NCBI GenBank assembly: GCA_018001695.1
Contig: JAGNHN010000030.1
Coordinates: 1-43,309, forward strand
DNA from: Lentimicrobiaceae bacterium
GTDB taxonomy: Bacteria; Bacteroidota; Bacteroidia; Bacteroidales; JAGNHN01
Reading direction: 5' to 3'
Length of the DNA stretch: 43,309 nt
The position numbers and the translations under genes were made by a program. Below the pieces are notes generated by a model. The model was not told where the DNA came from. It worked only from the letters and a program-made list of their open reading frames with translations, and did not search any database. Below are positions 34,740-43,283 of the stretch, piece after piece. Positions within the stretch are counted from its first letter, which is position 1; every line of letters begins with the position of its first letter.

Positions 34740-37145
34740 TTAAAATTCAATCATAATTCCCAGGGTAGGCAGGACCGTGCCACTCTCATCCGCAATGCTG
34801 CGCAGTGCATAGCGTTGCATGGGCAGCGGATCATTTGGATTCACGATGGCCACGTTTCCATCCATGTCTCTATTAAATAAGATGGGAGGTTGCTCTGCCT
34901 TAAAATTATAGAGATTCTGGATATCCAGGTAGAGCATTAGCGACCAGCGGTCGAAAAAATACTGCTTATCAACACGTACATCGAGCTGGTGAAAAGCATT
35001 TAGTCTCAGGCTGTTAAACCGGCTGTAATCCAGATATCCCTGCCCTCTGGCGTCCCAGGCCAGGCGGTTGGAGGATAGCTCCTCATCATAAGGTGTATAT
35101 GGGGCACCACCCACATAACGCCATTTGAATCCAACATCCCAGTTGCGCTTAAAGCTACGGGAAAACGTAAAGTTGAGCAGATGCCGGTTATCCCAGGCTG
35201 ACGGCAGGTAGTTGCCCTCCGCATCTGAGAATTCACTACGGACGAAAGTATAAGACAGTATCACATTGTTTCCGTAAAAATCCCGGTCGCGGTAATAAAG
35301 CTCCAATCCATATGCCCGGCCGTCCGATTCGGAGACCACTTCCTCATCTCCAAAGGTCCCGTACCCACCACCCTTGCTGGCGATTGAGATACTGTCAGCA
35401 ACTGAAAAGGGATAGTTAAAATATGACTTGTAAAAGCCCTCCAGTGTGAGGCGGGCGTTGCGGTTGGGTTGGTATTCGAATCCGGCAACGAAATGATTGG
35501 AACCAATGTAGGTCAACCCGTTGTCTTTATTGACCAGGTTACCTGACTGATCCCGGAATCCAAGGGTGGTATATGCCGGTCGCTGGAAGTATCTCCCTGT
35601 GCTCGCATTTAACAGGAGGTTCTCACGCAGGGTGTAGGACGCAGCCAGTCGGGGTGAGAGCTGGGTAAGGGGGTTGGACATCTCCTTGTCGAAAGTAGTG
35701 CCATCCGCTCTCAGTCCGAAGGACAGGGTGAGTCTGTCACTCATGAAGCTGCGGCTTGCCTGGCCGAATACTGAATAATGGTAAAGTGTCAGCGCACTGT
35801 TATAATTCAATGTGTCAAGCTCACCGAGGAACACAAACTGCCGGGTAGTGGCATTACTGTATCTGGCGCGCTCCACACCAGCACCATAGGTCAGTTTAAG
35901 GGGGCCCTGCCGTTGCAGCCTTTCATAGCGGAACTTCACTTCGCCTTCGTTGCTGCTGTAGTCAAAGATGCGTGGAAGGCTTTCGTTGTTATCTCTATAT
36001 TTGTATGCACTGTTATTGAGAAAATTGCGACTCAGAACCCAGGTATCGAAGCCAGAGGAAAAGAAATGCCGGTAAACCAGTCCGAAGGTGTAGCTATATT
36101 GCTCGTTGACTGGTAGAAAGCCAAGAATATATTGTTGGGACTCGTCCGGATTTTCGAGGCCGGTATTGAGTCTGAATTGATCCAGGGCACCTAATCCTAT
36201 GACAGACAATTCATTGCGCTGATCGAACTTGATCTTATACTTGAACTGCATGTCATTGTATGTAGGAAGAAAAGGCAGGCCAATGAGGTCAAAGAGAAAC
36301 TGAAGGTAGGACCGTCGGACAGAGAAGAGCAGCGAGCTACGCTCTCCCAGCGGCCCTTCTGCACTGAATGCCAGGTCTGTAGCACCGACAGTGGTCCTGT
36401 AATTCATCTTATCAGGATTACCATCTATCTGTGTCATGGATAGCACAGAGCTGAGCGCATTGCCCCGGTTGGCGGGGAAAGCGCTGGAATACAGGTCGAT
36501 CTCCCGGATGAAATCCACATTGATGATTCCAACCGGTCCACCACTGGCCCCTTGCGTGGCGAAATGGTTAATATTGGGGATTTCAACCCCGTCCAGGTAG
36601 AAGCGGTTCTCGCTGGGGCCGCCACCACGAACAATGATATCGTTGCGGAAAGAAACCGACTGGGCAATGCCTGGTAATGACTGGATTACCTTGGAGATAT
36701 CGCGGTTGGAACCTGGATTTTTCTCAATCTCATCGATACCCAGCGCTCTCATGGAGACAGGGCTTTCTTCCACCTTACGAAAGGGGGAAGCCTGGACAAC
36801 GATGGCATCCAGGGCGACCACCGTGGGTTTCATCGGAATATTGAGCAAAACCGTTTTGGCATTTGTTACCTGAACCGCCTCCGTAACAATGGTCTCATAT
36901 CCAATGGATGAAGCGGCCAGTCGTACAAACCCCGGCTTGAGTCCGGTGAAAGTAAAGTTCCCATCCAGATCCGAGGTACTGCCTACCGAAGGGTTGTCCC
37001 ATAAGACGATGTTTGTAAATGGCAAGGGTTCATTGGTCGCGGCATCAAACACACGGCCTTTGATAGTACCACTTTGACCAGCCACCGTCCCTGCCAGCAA
37101 AACAGCCAGCAGAAACATCCACCAATGTATATATTTGTTCAGCAT
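34740..37145 (-). CDS. TonB-dependent outer-membrane receptor
   Basis: The 801-residue outer-membrane transporter uses the ATG at 37145; the in-frame GTG at 37166 adds residues before the signal peptide WWMFLLAVLLAGTVAGQ. Residues about 25-115 are a carboxypeptidase-regulatory-like domain (G-T-I-K-G-R-V-F-D-A-A-T-N-E-P-L-P). A plug domain follows (SPVSMRALGIDEIEKNPGSNRDISKVIQSLPG, then IIVRGGGPSENRFYLDGVEIPN), then a 22-strand-type barrel ending in LGIMIEF with terminal Phe. The substrate is unknown. No SusD-like partner is adjacent, so it is not a typical polysaccharide utilisation locus. Confidence 0.88.
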   Translation of the reverse strand: MLNKYIHWWMFLLAVLLAGTVAGQSGTIKGRVFDAATNEPLPFTNIVLWDNPSVGSTSDLDGNFTFTGLKPGFVRLAASSIGYETIVTEAVQVTNAKTVLLNIPMKPTVVALDAIVVQASPFRKVEESPVSMRALGIDEIEKNPGSNRDISKVIQSLPGIAQSVSFRNDIIVRGGGPSENRFYLDGVEIPNINHFATQGASGGPVGIINVDFIREIDLYSSAFPANRGNALSSVLSMTQIDGNPDKMNYRTTVGATDLAFSAEGPLGERSSLLFSVRRSYLQFLFDLIGLPFLPTYNDMQFKYKIKFDQRNELSVIGLGALDQFRLNTGLENPDESQQYILGFLPVNEQYSYTFGLVYRHFFSSGFDTWVLSRNFLNNSAYKYRDNNESLPRIFDYSSNEGEVKFRYERLQRQGPLKLTYGAGVERARYSNATTRQFVFLGELDTLNYNSALTLYHYSVFGQASRSFMSDRLTLSFGLRADGTTFDKEMSNPLTQLSPRLAASYTLRENLLLNASTGRYFQRPAYTTLGFRDQSGNLVNKDNGLTYIGSNHFVAGFEYQPNRNARLTLEGFYKSYFNYPFSVADSISIASKGGGYGTFGDEEVVSESDGRAYGLELYYRDRDFYGNNVILSYTFVRSEFSDAEGNYLPSAWDNRHLLNFTFSRSFKRNWDVGFKWRYVGGAPYTPYDEELSSNRLAWDARGQGYLDYSRFNSLRLNAFHQLDVRVDKQYFFDRWSLMLYLDIQNLYNFKAEQPPILFNRDMDGNVAIVNPNDPLPMQRYALRSIADESGTVLPTLGIMIEF

Positions 37146-37258
37146 AAAATATAAATCATTAAACACCTAACCAGAACAACAGCCGGAGCTAAAAGTTCAC
37201 CAGGGTATTAAAATGGAAAGATTATTAACTAATGTGTCGCGTATAGGCGGTTGATCCC

Positions 37259-38245
37259 TTATTCGATGCCGGCAAAGTGCTTCATAAACTGGACACGCTC
37301 GTAGGCTGCCGGGTTCTCAGCTTTTCTGAGGCTCATCTTGCCACGGAAGGCCGGAATGTTCTCATACCCATTCTTTCCCATCCATGTTTGCATGAAATCC
37401 AACATCTGGCCAATCACCTCGAAGCCTTGCTGGTAGAGGACTGAGCATATCTGCACCGCTTTGGCGCCGGCGAGCAGCTGCTTGACCACAGCCTCGCCAT
37501 CATGGATACCCGTGGATGCCGCGATGTCACAATGCACGCGGTCGGAAAGCATGGCAACCCACCTCAGTGGCATGAAAATCTCCTCCGGTGAACTGAACAC
37601 ATGACCGGGCGTGACCTTCATCCGGTCGATGTCAATATCGGGAGAGAAGAAACGGTTGAAGAGGACCATGCCGTCGATGCCTGTCCAGGAGAGTTTGAGT
37701 GTCGTCTTGGCGAGGCTGGAAAAATAATGACTGATCTTGATGGCAACCGGCAGGCTGACCTGCTTTTTGATCTTGTTGATGATATCAAAATATACTTTTT
37801 CGTTATCCTCTCCTGCCTGGTAAGGATCAGATGGAAGAATAAAGATATTCAGTTCGAGTGCATCCGCACCGGCAGCCTGGATGCGCTGTGCAAAATTGAT
37901 CCATTCGCTGGAAGTTACGCAGTTGATACTGGCAATAATGGGAATGGAGGTGGCTTCTTTGGCTTCCCTTATCAGCTTAAGATATTCATCCACCTTATTG
38001 GCTTTGGAGTAGTTATGGAGGTAATCTTCAGCTTCGGTATAGTAGTGGCCAACCTGCCCTTCGGATACGGCTTTACCTGCTTCATACTTGATCTGCTCTT
38101 CAAACAGGGATTTGAGCACCACAGCCGCGATTCCGGCCTTTTCAAGCTCCTTTATCTTGGCAACGGAATGGGTCAGTCCGGAGCTTCCGGCAATCAGCGG
38201 GTTCTTCAGTTCGAGACCCATGTAGGTTGTTTTCAGGTCAGCCAT
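37259..38245 (-). CDS. Dihydroorotate-dehydrogenase-like flavoprotein lacking the usual catalytic motif
   Basis: The 328-residue TIM-barrel protein resembles class 1 dihydroorotate dehydrogenases: LKNPLIAGSSGLTHSVAKIKELEKAG-like start, IPIIASINCVT, VAIKIS, VLFNRF, ASTGIHDGEAVVKQLLAGAKAVQICS (FMN-phosphate site). The segment that in true enzymes reads N-x-S-C-P-N, with the catalytic Cys/Ser, reads ELNIFILPSDP here (about residue 130). Proteins like this are usually annotated dihydroorotate dehydrogenase-like. It probably binds FMN but may not act on dihydroorotate. It has its own -7 box and no pyrimidine genes nearby. Confidence 0.85.
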   Translation of the reverse strand: MADLKTTYMGLELKNPLIAGSSGLTHSVAKIKELEKAGIAAVVLKSLFEEQIKYEAGKAVSEGQVGHYYTEAEDYLHNYSKANKVDEYLKLIREAKEATSIPIIASINCVTSSEWINFAQRIQAAGADALELNIFILPSDPYQAGEDNEKVYFDIINKIKKQVSLPVAIKISHYFSSLAKTTLKLSWTGIDGMVLFNRFFSPDIDIDRMKVTPGHVFSSPEEIFMPLRWVAMLSDRVHCDIAASTGIHDGEAVVKQLLAGAKAVQICSVLYQQGFEVIGQMLDFMQTWMGKNGYENIPAFRGKMSLRKAENPAAYERVQFMKHFAGIE

Positions 38246-38292
38246 AGCTATCGGGTATTGATGATCAACTGCGCCTGCGCGGCATTGTTAAA

Positions 38293-38300
38293 CAAAATTA
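38293..38300 (-). promoter_or_regulatory. -7 element of the DHOD-like gene
   Basis: TAATTTTG on the minus strand fits TAnnTTTG, about 48 bases upstream of the ATG at 38245. No clear -33 element. Confidence 0.45.
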
Positions 38301-38366
38301 GCCATACATTTCGATTATCCTAATACGGGAAGGTATAATTGCAGCGTAACTGCCGTGCTATCGATG

Positions 38367-39956
38367 CTACTGCGACAAAACCCGGTTCCATATGTCCTTG
38401 TTATGCAGTGCCTCAAGCGCATGATTGTAGGCATCATCCTCCTCGAGGATCACCTGGAAATACGCAGAAATATCAAACAGATTTCTGGCAATCAATGCCT
38501 TGAGCTGACTCTGAATCAATGTTGCCGACAAATCGTATTCTTTATCACTCCATACTACCTGCCTTTCATCAGCCATTTTCCGCATGGAAGAAATCACACT
38601 TGCAGGAAGGACAAAATCCTTGAAACGGTGGATATCCGGGTAGGTTTCCTTTAGTTTGCTCCGGTTCTCCTCGACATATTCGAGCACGATGTCGTTGATG
38701 ACTCCGGTCCGGATCAACTCTGCATACAGGTCTGTGTATTCCGTTGAGTCCCAGGGAACAAAAATATCAGGCATGATCCCTCCTCCCCCATACACGACCC
38801 TCCCGCCACGGGTTTGGTAGCGCAGGGAATCCGGAAAGCGGATGGAGTCGGCATACACGAACTCACCATGTTCGAAGCGCTGCGCGAGCTCCAGAAAGTA
38901 ATCCTCCTGCCCATTCTCGTAAGGCTTCTGGATTGACCGCCCTGAAGGTGTATAATACCTGGCTGTTGTCAAGCGGACAGCCGAACCATCATTTAACGGA
39001 AACTGCTTCTGAACCAAGCCCTTACCAAATGACCTCCGACCCACAACAATACCCCTGTCCCAGTCCTGTACAGCACCGGCTACGATCTCACTGGCCGAAG
39101 CAGAACCTTCGTCGATCATCACCACGACCTCCCCTTTGATGAAGGAGCCCAGCCAGGTCGAATAAAAATCCTGGCGCGGACTATGATAGCCCTGCGTATA
39201 GACGATCAGTTTATTGCTTTCCATGAACTGATCTACCATGTCGATGGCAGCATGCATATAACCTCCTGAGTTGTTGCGCAGGTCAAGGATGAGCTTTTTC
39301 ATGCCTTCCTTCTTGAGGAGTTTCAGGCTTTCCTGAAATTCGGACATGGTATTCTGTGCGAAGCGGTTGATCCGTATGTATCCGATACCTGGCGCGGCCA
39401 TAAAGACGGCGTCCAGCGTTGTAACGGGGATGGCCGCCCGGGTTATGGTATAATTCAGAATATCATCGCGCCTTCCCCGCTTGATGCCAACCTTGACCTG
39501 TGTACCAGCCAGGCCTCGCAGGCGATCGAACACAAAACGATTGTCAATGTCCGGACCGGTTGCATTTTGGCCATTGATTTCCACGATCTTATCCCCTGCC
39601 ATGATACCCACCCTTTCCGATGGGCCACCCGTTATCGGGGAGATTACCAGAATGGTATCCTTGTGGATCTGAAACTGAACGCCTATCCCTTCAAATTGAC
39701 CAGCGAGCTCTTCATTGGCTTCCTCGAGCTCTTCGGCTGAGAGGTAATAGGAATGTGGATCCAGCTCCAGTAGGACGGACCGCACGGCCGCTTCGCTCAG
39801 CTTATCAATATTTGCCGGATCTACATAAAGCATATCAATATAGGAAAGAAGAATGGAGAGCTTCTCACCGGCCTGCTTTACAGATTTGTCCTGTCCGGTC
39901 GTCGATCCAAGGCTGAGTCCGACTGCAAGGCATAACAGGAAAATATATCGCCTCAT
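38367..39956 (-). CDS. S41-family C-terminal processing peptidase
   Basis: Exported serine peptidase of the CtpA/Tsp family that trims or degrades envelope proteins. The 529-residue protein has a signal peptide (YIFLLCLAVGLSLGSTTG). A PDZ domain spans about 85-170 (GIGVQFQ, ISPITGGPSERVGIMAGDKIVEING). The peptidase core has GYIRINRF and LILDLRNNSGG, the catalytic serine lies within GSASASE (285-289), and the catalytic Lys312 is in RRSFGKGLVQ. The C-terminal 150 residues are a helical domain of the type seen in Bacteroidota members. Confidence 0.92.
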   Translation of the reverse strand: MRRYIFLLCLAVGLSLGSTTGQDKSVKQAGEKLSILLSYIDMLYVDPANIDKLSEAAVRSVLLELDPHSYYLSAEELEEANEELAGQFEGIGVQFQIHKDTILVISPITGGPSERVGIMAGDKIVEINGQNATGPDIDNRFVFDRLRGLAGTQVKVGIKRGRRDDILNYTITRAAIPVTTLDAVFMAAPGIGYIRINRFAQNTMSEFQESLKLLKKEGMKKLILDLRNNSGGYMHAAIDMVDQFMESNKLIVYTQGYHSPRQDFYSTWLGSFIKGEVVVMIDEGSASASEIVAGAVQDWDRGIVVGRRSFGKGLVQKQFPLNDGSAVRLTTARYYTPSGRSIQKPYENGQEDYFLELAQRFEHGEFVYADSIRFPDSLRYQTRGGRVVYGGGGIMPDIFVPWDSTEYTDLYAELIRTGVINDIVLEYVEENRSKLKETYPDIHRFKDFVLPASVISSMRKMADERQVVWSDKEYDLSATLIQSQLKALIARNLFDISAYFQVILEEDDAYNHALEALHNKDIWNRVLSQ

Positions 39957-39977
39957 TTATTTCAGGTTTAAGGGTGT

Positions 39978-39985
39978 CAAATATA
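39978..39985 (-). promoter_or_regulatory. -7 element of the S41 peptidase gene
   Basis: TATATTTG on the minus strand, 22 bases above the ATG at 39956. The nearest -33-like sequence is TTTC at 40007-40004, one mismatch from TTTG. Confidence 0.5.
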
Positions 39986-40022
39986 GCAATATCGGAGAAG
40001 ACCGAAAGGTGGGTGTTATGAC

Positions 40023-40030
40023 TACCTTTG
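40023..40030 (+). promoter_or_regulatory. -7 element directly in front of the rhomboid gene
   Basis: TACCTTTG is a perfect -7 box that ends 4 bases before the ATG at 40035. If used, transcription would begin at or next to the start codon, giving a leaderless message. No good -33 element is visible. Confidence 0.35.
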
Positions 40031-40034
40031 TGAT

Positions 40035-40790
40035 ATGGAGAATGAAAAACCCAGGATACTGACCAGCTTGCTGGTTCCCGTCATTTTGCTTACGCTGATG
40101 TGGGGGTTTAAGGTTTTTGAGCTGGTCTCGGGTTTACCCCTCACGGGCCTGGGCATATATCCGCAAACCCTGAAAGGGCTGCCCGGGATCCTCTTTTCTC
40201 CCCTGGTCCATGCCGACTTCTCCCATCTCTCGGCCAACAGCGTCAGTGCTTTTGTTCTGACTGCCATGCTATTTTACTTTTACCGTGAGATTGCCCTGCA
40301 GGTATTTCTTCTGCTTTGGCTACTGACGGGGCTGTGGGTGTGGGCAGGTGCCCGCGAGGCCTACCATATCGGGGCTTCCGGACTGGTCTACGGGCTTGCG
40401 GCTTTCCTGTTTTTAAGCGGATTGATACGACGTGACACCCGTCTGGCTGCCCTGGCACTTTTTGTGGTGTTCTCTTATGGCAGCCTGGTTTGGGGCATCT
40501 TTCCGCAGTTCTTCCCTGAGAAAAACATCTCGTGGGAGTCGCATCTGATGGGACTGGTTGCCGGGGTGGTGCTGGCCCTGTATTACAAGCGTCAGGGTCC
40601 CCGGACACCACGTTATTCATGGGAGCTGGAAGAGGAGCACGATGAAACACCAGATATTACTGAGCATCCGGAAAAACCCTATTGGATGCAGGACAGCACC
40701 CCGGGTTCAGGATCGGTGGAGATCCGGTATCACATGACACACGAAAAAGACAAACCGGCAGCCGACGATACGCCTACAGAGGAGAAATAA
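40035..40790 (+). CDS. Rhomboid-family intramembrane serine protease
   Basis: Membrane protease of 251 residues. It has six hydrophobic segments between residues 10 and 195. The HADFSHLSANS motif is near 59-69, the catalytic serine is in GASG (Ser115) and the catalytic histidine is His170 in WESHLMG. The Ser/His dyad is therefore complete. The last 55 residues are a charged, Pro-rich cytoplasmic tail with no recognised domain. The target is unknown. It ends 25 bases from the convergent transporter gene. Confidence 0.9.
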   Translation: MENEKPRILTSLLVPVILLTLMWGFKVFELVSGLPLTGLGIYPQTLKGLPGILFSPLVHADFSHLSANSVSAFVLTAMLFYFYREIALQVFLLLWLLTGLWVWAGAREAYHIGASGLVYGLAAFLFLSGLIRRDTRLAALALFVVFSYGSLVWGIFPQFFPEKNISWESHLMGLVAGVVLALYYKRQGPRTPRYSWELEEEHDETPDITEHPEKPYWMQDSTPGSGSVEIRYHMTHEKDKPAADDTPTEEK

Positions 40791-40815
40791 AACGCCATTC
40801 CCTTTCCGGGATTTA

Positions 40816-42285
40816 TCATTCAGGTTGAATCTCGGCGCTTCCCATGGATTTGTCCTTAAGAATCAGCTTGTCGAAAAGAAACAAAGCCAGGCCTGTTGCC
40901 AGTCCGATGCCCGTAAAGACCAGCCAGATCTGCTCGGGATGATGCGTTTGCCAGAGGTATTGCGTTAATCCTGCTGCATCCATGTCCAATTGCCTGGCCA
41001 ATTCATCCAGGTACTGATTGCTTGAGAATTCATCAGAAATGGCCGGGATGTCCAGTCCCCGCAAGGCTGCCTCACGTTGGGCGATACTGACTTTATCCGA
41101 CATCCTGGCATAGGTGTTACCCGAAAGCAGGCCGGCCAGAAAATTCCCACCTGCCATGGGAAGGTAGGATGCCCCCATATACAGCGCTGTCTTACCTGCC
41201 GGTGCCACCCTGCCCAGGTATTCGAATATCTTGGGGGAAGTGGCCATCTCTCCCAGTCCAAAAATCAGGATGGTCACGAAAAGGAACATCCCGTTCTGCA
41301 TCAAAAAGGTTAGTCCCAGGCCCAGTGCGCTCACAAAAATCCCTGAAACCATGGCGGTCAATGGCTTGTAGCGCATAACAAAGGTAGACACGAGTACCTG
41401 GAATATCACAATATACAATGCATCCAGGTTCGTCATCATCTCAGCCGCAATCGTACCCTCTTTCGTTCCCACCGCTGCTGCCAGTCCAGGCGACAAGGAA
41501 GCCAGGGCGCGGTAAACGGTAGATGTATCGACCCACTGATCGATGAAAACCGGCAGCGTATAAAACAGTTGGTTATACATGGTCCAGAACCCCACGATGA
41601 TCAGCAAAAAGATCAGGAGGCGGGGATAGGAAAGGGTTTCCCAGATATTCCGGAAGATGATACCGAATTCCTTGCGGATACCAGTGGTGCGAACATCTCT
41701 GGCCGGTTCGCGGTAAAAGAGGAGCACCATAACCATATTCAGCAGGATGATGATGGCGGAAGCCGTGAACACCATATCCCAGCTTATGAGCCTCAGGCGG
41801 GAGGCCACAATCGGGCCGATGAAAGCGCCGATATTGACAATCATATAAAAGATACCGAATCCAACCGAGGAGGTAGAAGCATCCGTTGTCTTACTGATGG
41901 TTGCGCTGATGACGGGTTTGAAGAGGGCTGCGCCAATTGCAAGGTAGAGAAACACGATGTAGAACAAGGCATAGGAATGCACCTGGCCCATCAGATAATA
42001 GCCAGAAGCCAGGATGATGTAGGAAATGACAAGCACCCGTTTGTACCCGAAGCGATCGGCGATGGCGCCCGTGAGCAATGGAAGGAAATAGAGAATGGCT
42101 ACCACCGAGCCCATGAGCCAGCCCTTTTGCTGTTGGGAAAATCCGAGCGCTCCGGTGTCGGTAGATCCCGTCAGATAAAGTGCGAGCACCATAAACATCC
42201 CATACCACGCCCATCTTTCCAGCAATTCCATGCTATTGGCAATCCAGAAAGTGCGCGGAAACTTCCGGTATATACGTCCTGCCAT
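40816..42285 (-). CDS. MFS transporter, POT-like
   Basis: Inner-membrane transporter of 489 residues. The ATG at 42285 was chosen over an in-frame TTG three codons earlier. It has about 12 membrane segments. Near the N-terminus, ELLERWAWYGMFMVLALYL resembles the ExxERFxYYG signature of proton-coupled oligopeptide transporters, and ADRFGYKRVL is the MFS loop 2-3 motif. An unusual periplasmic loop of about 60 residues precedes the last membrane segment. The substrate (peptide or other) is not readable. It is divergent from the Fur-family gene and shares its upstream region with it. Confidence 0.8.
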   Translation of the reverse strand: MAGRIYRKFPRTFWIANSMELLERWAWYGMFMVLALYLTGSTDTGALGFSQQQKGWLMGSVVAILYFLPLLTGAIADRFGYKRVLVISYIILASGYYLMGQVHSYALFYIVFLYLAIGAALFKPVISATISKTTDASTSSVGFGIFYMIVNIGAFIGPIVASRLRLISWDMVFTASAIIILLNMVMVLLFYREPARDVRTTGIRKEFGIIFRNIWETLSYPRLLIFLLIIVGFWTMYNQLFYTLPVFIDQWVDTSTVYRALASLSPGLAAAVGTKEGTIAAEMMTNLDALYIVIFQVLVSTFVMRYKPLTAMVSGIFVSALGLGLTFLMQNGMFLFVTILIFGLGEMATSPKIFEYLGRVAPAGKTALYMGASYLPMAGGNFLAGLLSGNTYARMSDKVSIAQREAALRGLDIPAISDEFSSNQYLDELARQLDMDAAGLTQYLWQTHHPEQIWLVFTGIGLATGLALFLFDKLILKDKSMGSAEIQPE

Positions 42286-42359
42286 CCTGATCAAATTAAG
42301 TTGCTAAGATAGGTCAGACAAACAATCTGCGCGGGGCGCGTTCAATTCGGATGATAAAA

Positions 42360-42378
42360 TTGTTGTATCATACAATAA
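42360..42378. promoter_or_regulatory. Candidate Fur/PerR operator
   Basis: The core TTGTAT-C-ATACAA (42363-42375) is a perfect 6-1-6 palindrome, and the 19-base frame has 8 of 9 possible pairs. Fur and PerR boxes have this 6-1-6 or 7-1-7 layout. It lies 46 bases ahead of the Fur-family gene and 74 bases ahead of the divergent MFS gene, so it could control both. Confidence 0.55.
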
Positions 42379-42424
42379 ACTTTTTGAATTACAGTTTGTT
42401 AGTTGTTAATAATGGTTCTAGTTT

Positions 42425-42856
42425 ATGGATGCAAGCAGGGAAAGAAAAGTCATCGACAGGCTGAGTGCCTGTGGTTTGAAGATAACGCCACAGCGGGTAG
42501 CCGTGCTCGAAACCATCTGCAAAATGGAGAATCATCCCACTGCGGAGCAGGTTACCCAGAAGGTTCGTGAGCGGTATCCAAATATATCCACAGCGACGGT
42601 CTACAATATTCTGGATGCCTTTGTCGTGAAGGGATTGATAAAAAAAGTGGAGACCGGGAAAGATGTCATGCGTTATGACGCCATTCTGGAGCCGCATCAT
42701 CATCTTTACGGTCAGGAGCCTGAGCACATTGCGGATTACTTTGATGAGAACCTGGACCACATCCTGGAAGACTATTTCCGGAACAAGGAAATCCCCGGCT
42801 TCTCCATTGAGAATATCCGGGTACAGATCTATGGACAATTCAACAAAAGACATTAA
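42425..42856 (+). CDS. Fur/PerR-family metal-dependent repressor
   Basis: The 143-residue winged-helix regulator has its DNA-binding part at residues 1-75, with [19 protein letters not shown] and [20 protein letters not shown]. The regulatory metal site is HHHLYG at 91-96. The C-terminal domain, with [12 protein letters not shown], would form the dimer. The CxxC pairs that hold the structural zinc in E. coli Fur and Bacillus PerR are absent. The palindrome in its own upstream region fits autoregulation. Whether it senses iron, manganese or peroxide cannot be told. Confidence 0.88.
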   Translation: MDASRERKVIDRLSACGLKITPQRVAVLETICKMENHPTAEQVTQKVRERYPNISTATVYNILDAFVVKGLIKKVETGKDVMRYDAILEPHHHLYGQEPEHIADYFDENLDHILEDYFRNKEIPGFSIENIRVQIYGQFNKRH

Positions 42857-43001
42857 TTCAACGGTACCCGCCACCTGGCCCAGGAAAGAACTTATAGGAA
42901 CCCTGGTTATCATCCCACCAGCGAGGGATGTCAAGATCGCCCAGGAACGCCCGAAGCAATATGAGTGCTACGATTGGTGGTTCTGTCACAAGGAGCTGTA
43001 A
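42831..43001 (+). CDS. Possible small gene overlapping the end of the Fur-family gene
   Basis: An ATG at 42831 opens a 56-residue frame that overlaps the last 26 bases of the Fur-family gene in another frame and ends 21 bases before a strong terminator. The product has no signal peptide or membrane segment and is rich in Pro, Lys and aromatic residues at its end ([13 protein letters not shown]). No family recognised. It is either a small co-transcribed gene or chance. Confidence 0.3.
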   Translation: MDNSTKDINSTVPATWPRKELIGTLVIIPPARDVKIAQERPKQYECYDWWFCHKEL

Positions 43002-43022
43002 TCTATCATCTTAATCAGTTGC

Positions 43023-43051
43023 AAAAGGCCATCCGGGGGGGGTGGCCTTTT
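43023..43051. terminator. Strong Rho-independent terminator
   Basis: AAAAGGCCA (43023-43031) and TGGCCTTTT (43043-43051) form a perfect 9-bp stem around an 11-base G-rich loop. The T run within the right arm serves the + strand, ending the Fur-family transcript, and the symmetric A run makes it usable on the minus strand as well. Confidence 0.8.
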
Positions 43052-43217
43052 AAGTTATATTAAATATCCATATTTTTCAAACATCGCCGTTTTAAGAGAT
43101 TTGCTGTGGTCTCAATTGAATGAGCTACCATCATGCAAGCATTGATAATAGGGAAATTCGCATATTTCATACTTACACATAGAATCACATCCGTCCAAAA
43201 TAATTTTTAGCAAAATA

Positions 43218-43283
43218 GAAAGGAGCGTGGTAGCTACCGGATAGGTAGCTTTAGGGTGCTTAAACCAAAACCTCGCTCCTTTC
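43218..43283. repeat. Nested inverted repeat in front of a reading frame at the right edge
   Basis: GAAAGGAGCG (43218-43227) pairs perfectly with CGCTCCTTTC (43274-43283), and the pairing extends with one mismatch to GG/CC. Inside it, AGCTACC (43232-43238) and GGTAGCT (43244-43250) form a second perfect 7-bp hairpin with a 5-base loop. The outer right arm ends exactly at the ATG at 43284. Terminal hairpins of this kind occur at the ends of insertion sequences and can block translation from read-through transcripts. Confidence 0.6.

Noticed and set aside
34740..37145. SusC/SusD polysaccharide utilisation locus
   Set aside because: The receptor lacks a SusD-like neighbour and no glycoside hydrolase or sensor gene is adjacent.
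37601..38323. + strand open frame opposite the DHOD-like gene
   Set aside because: Shadow of the minus-strand gene, with no family motif; its end also covers that gene's promoter.
40791..40815. Terminator between rhomboid and MFS genes
   Set aside because: ATTCCC and GGGAT arms are too short and imperfect, and no T run follows.
41569..42312. + strand open frame opposite the MFS transporter
   Set aside because: His- and Asp-rich translation is typical of the antisense of membrane-protein genes; no domain seen.
42663..42830. Upstream extension of the small frame inside the Fur-family gene
   Set aside because: This part is out of frame with a well-conserved regulator and its Ser/Arg/Thr-rich translation looks like a shadow; only the part from 42831 extends beyond the gene.
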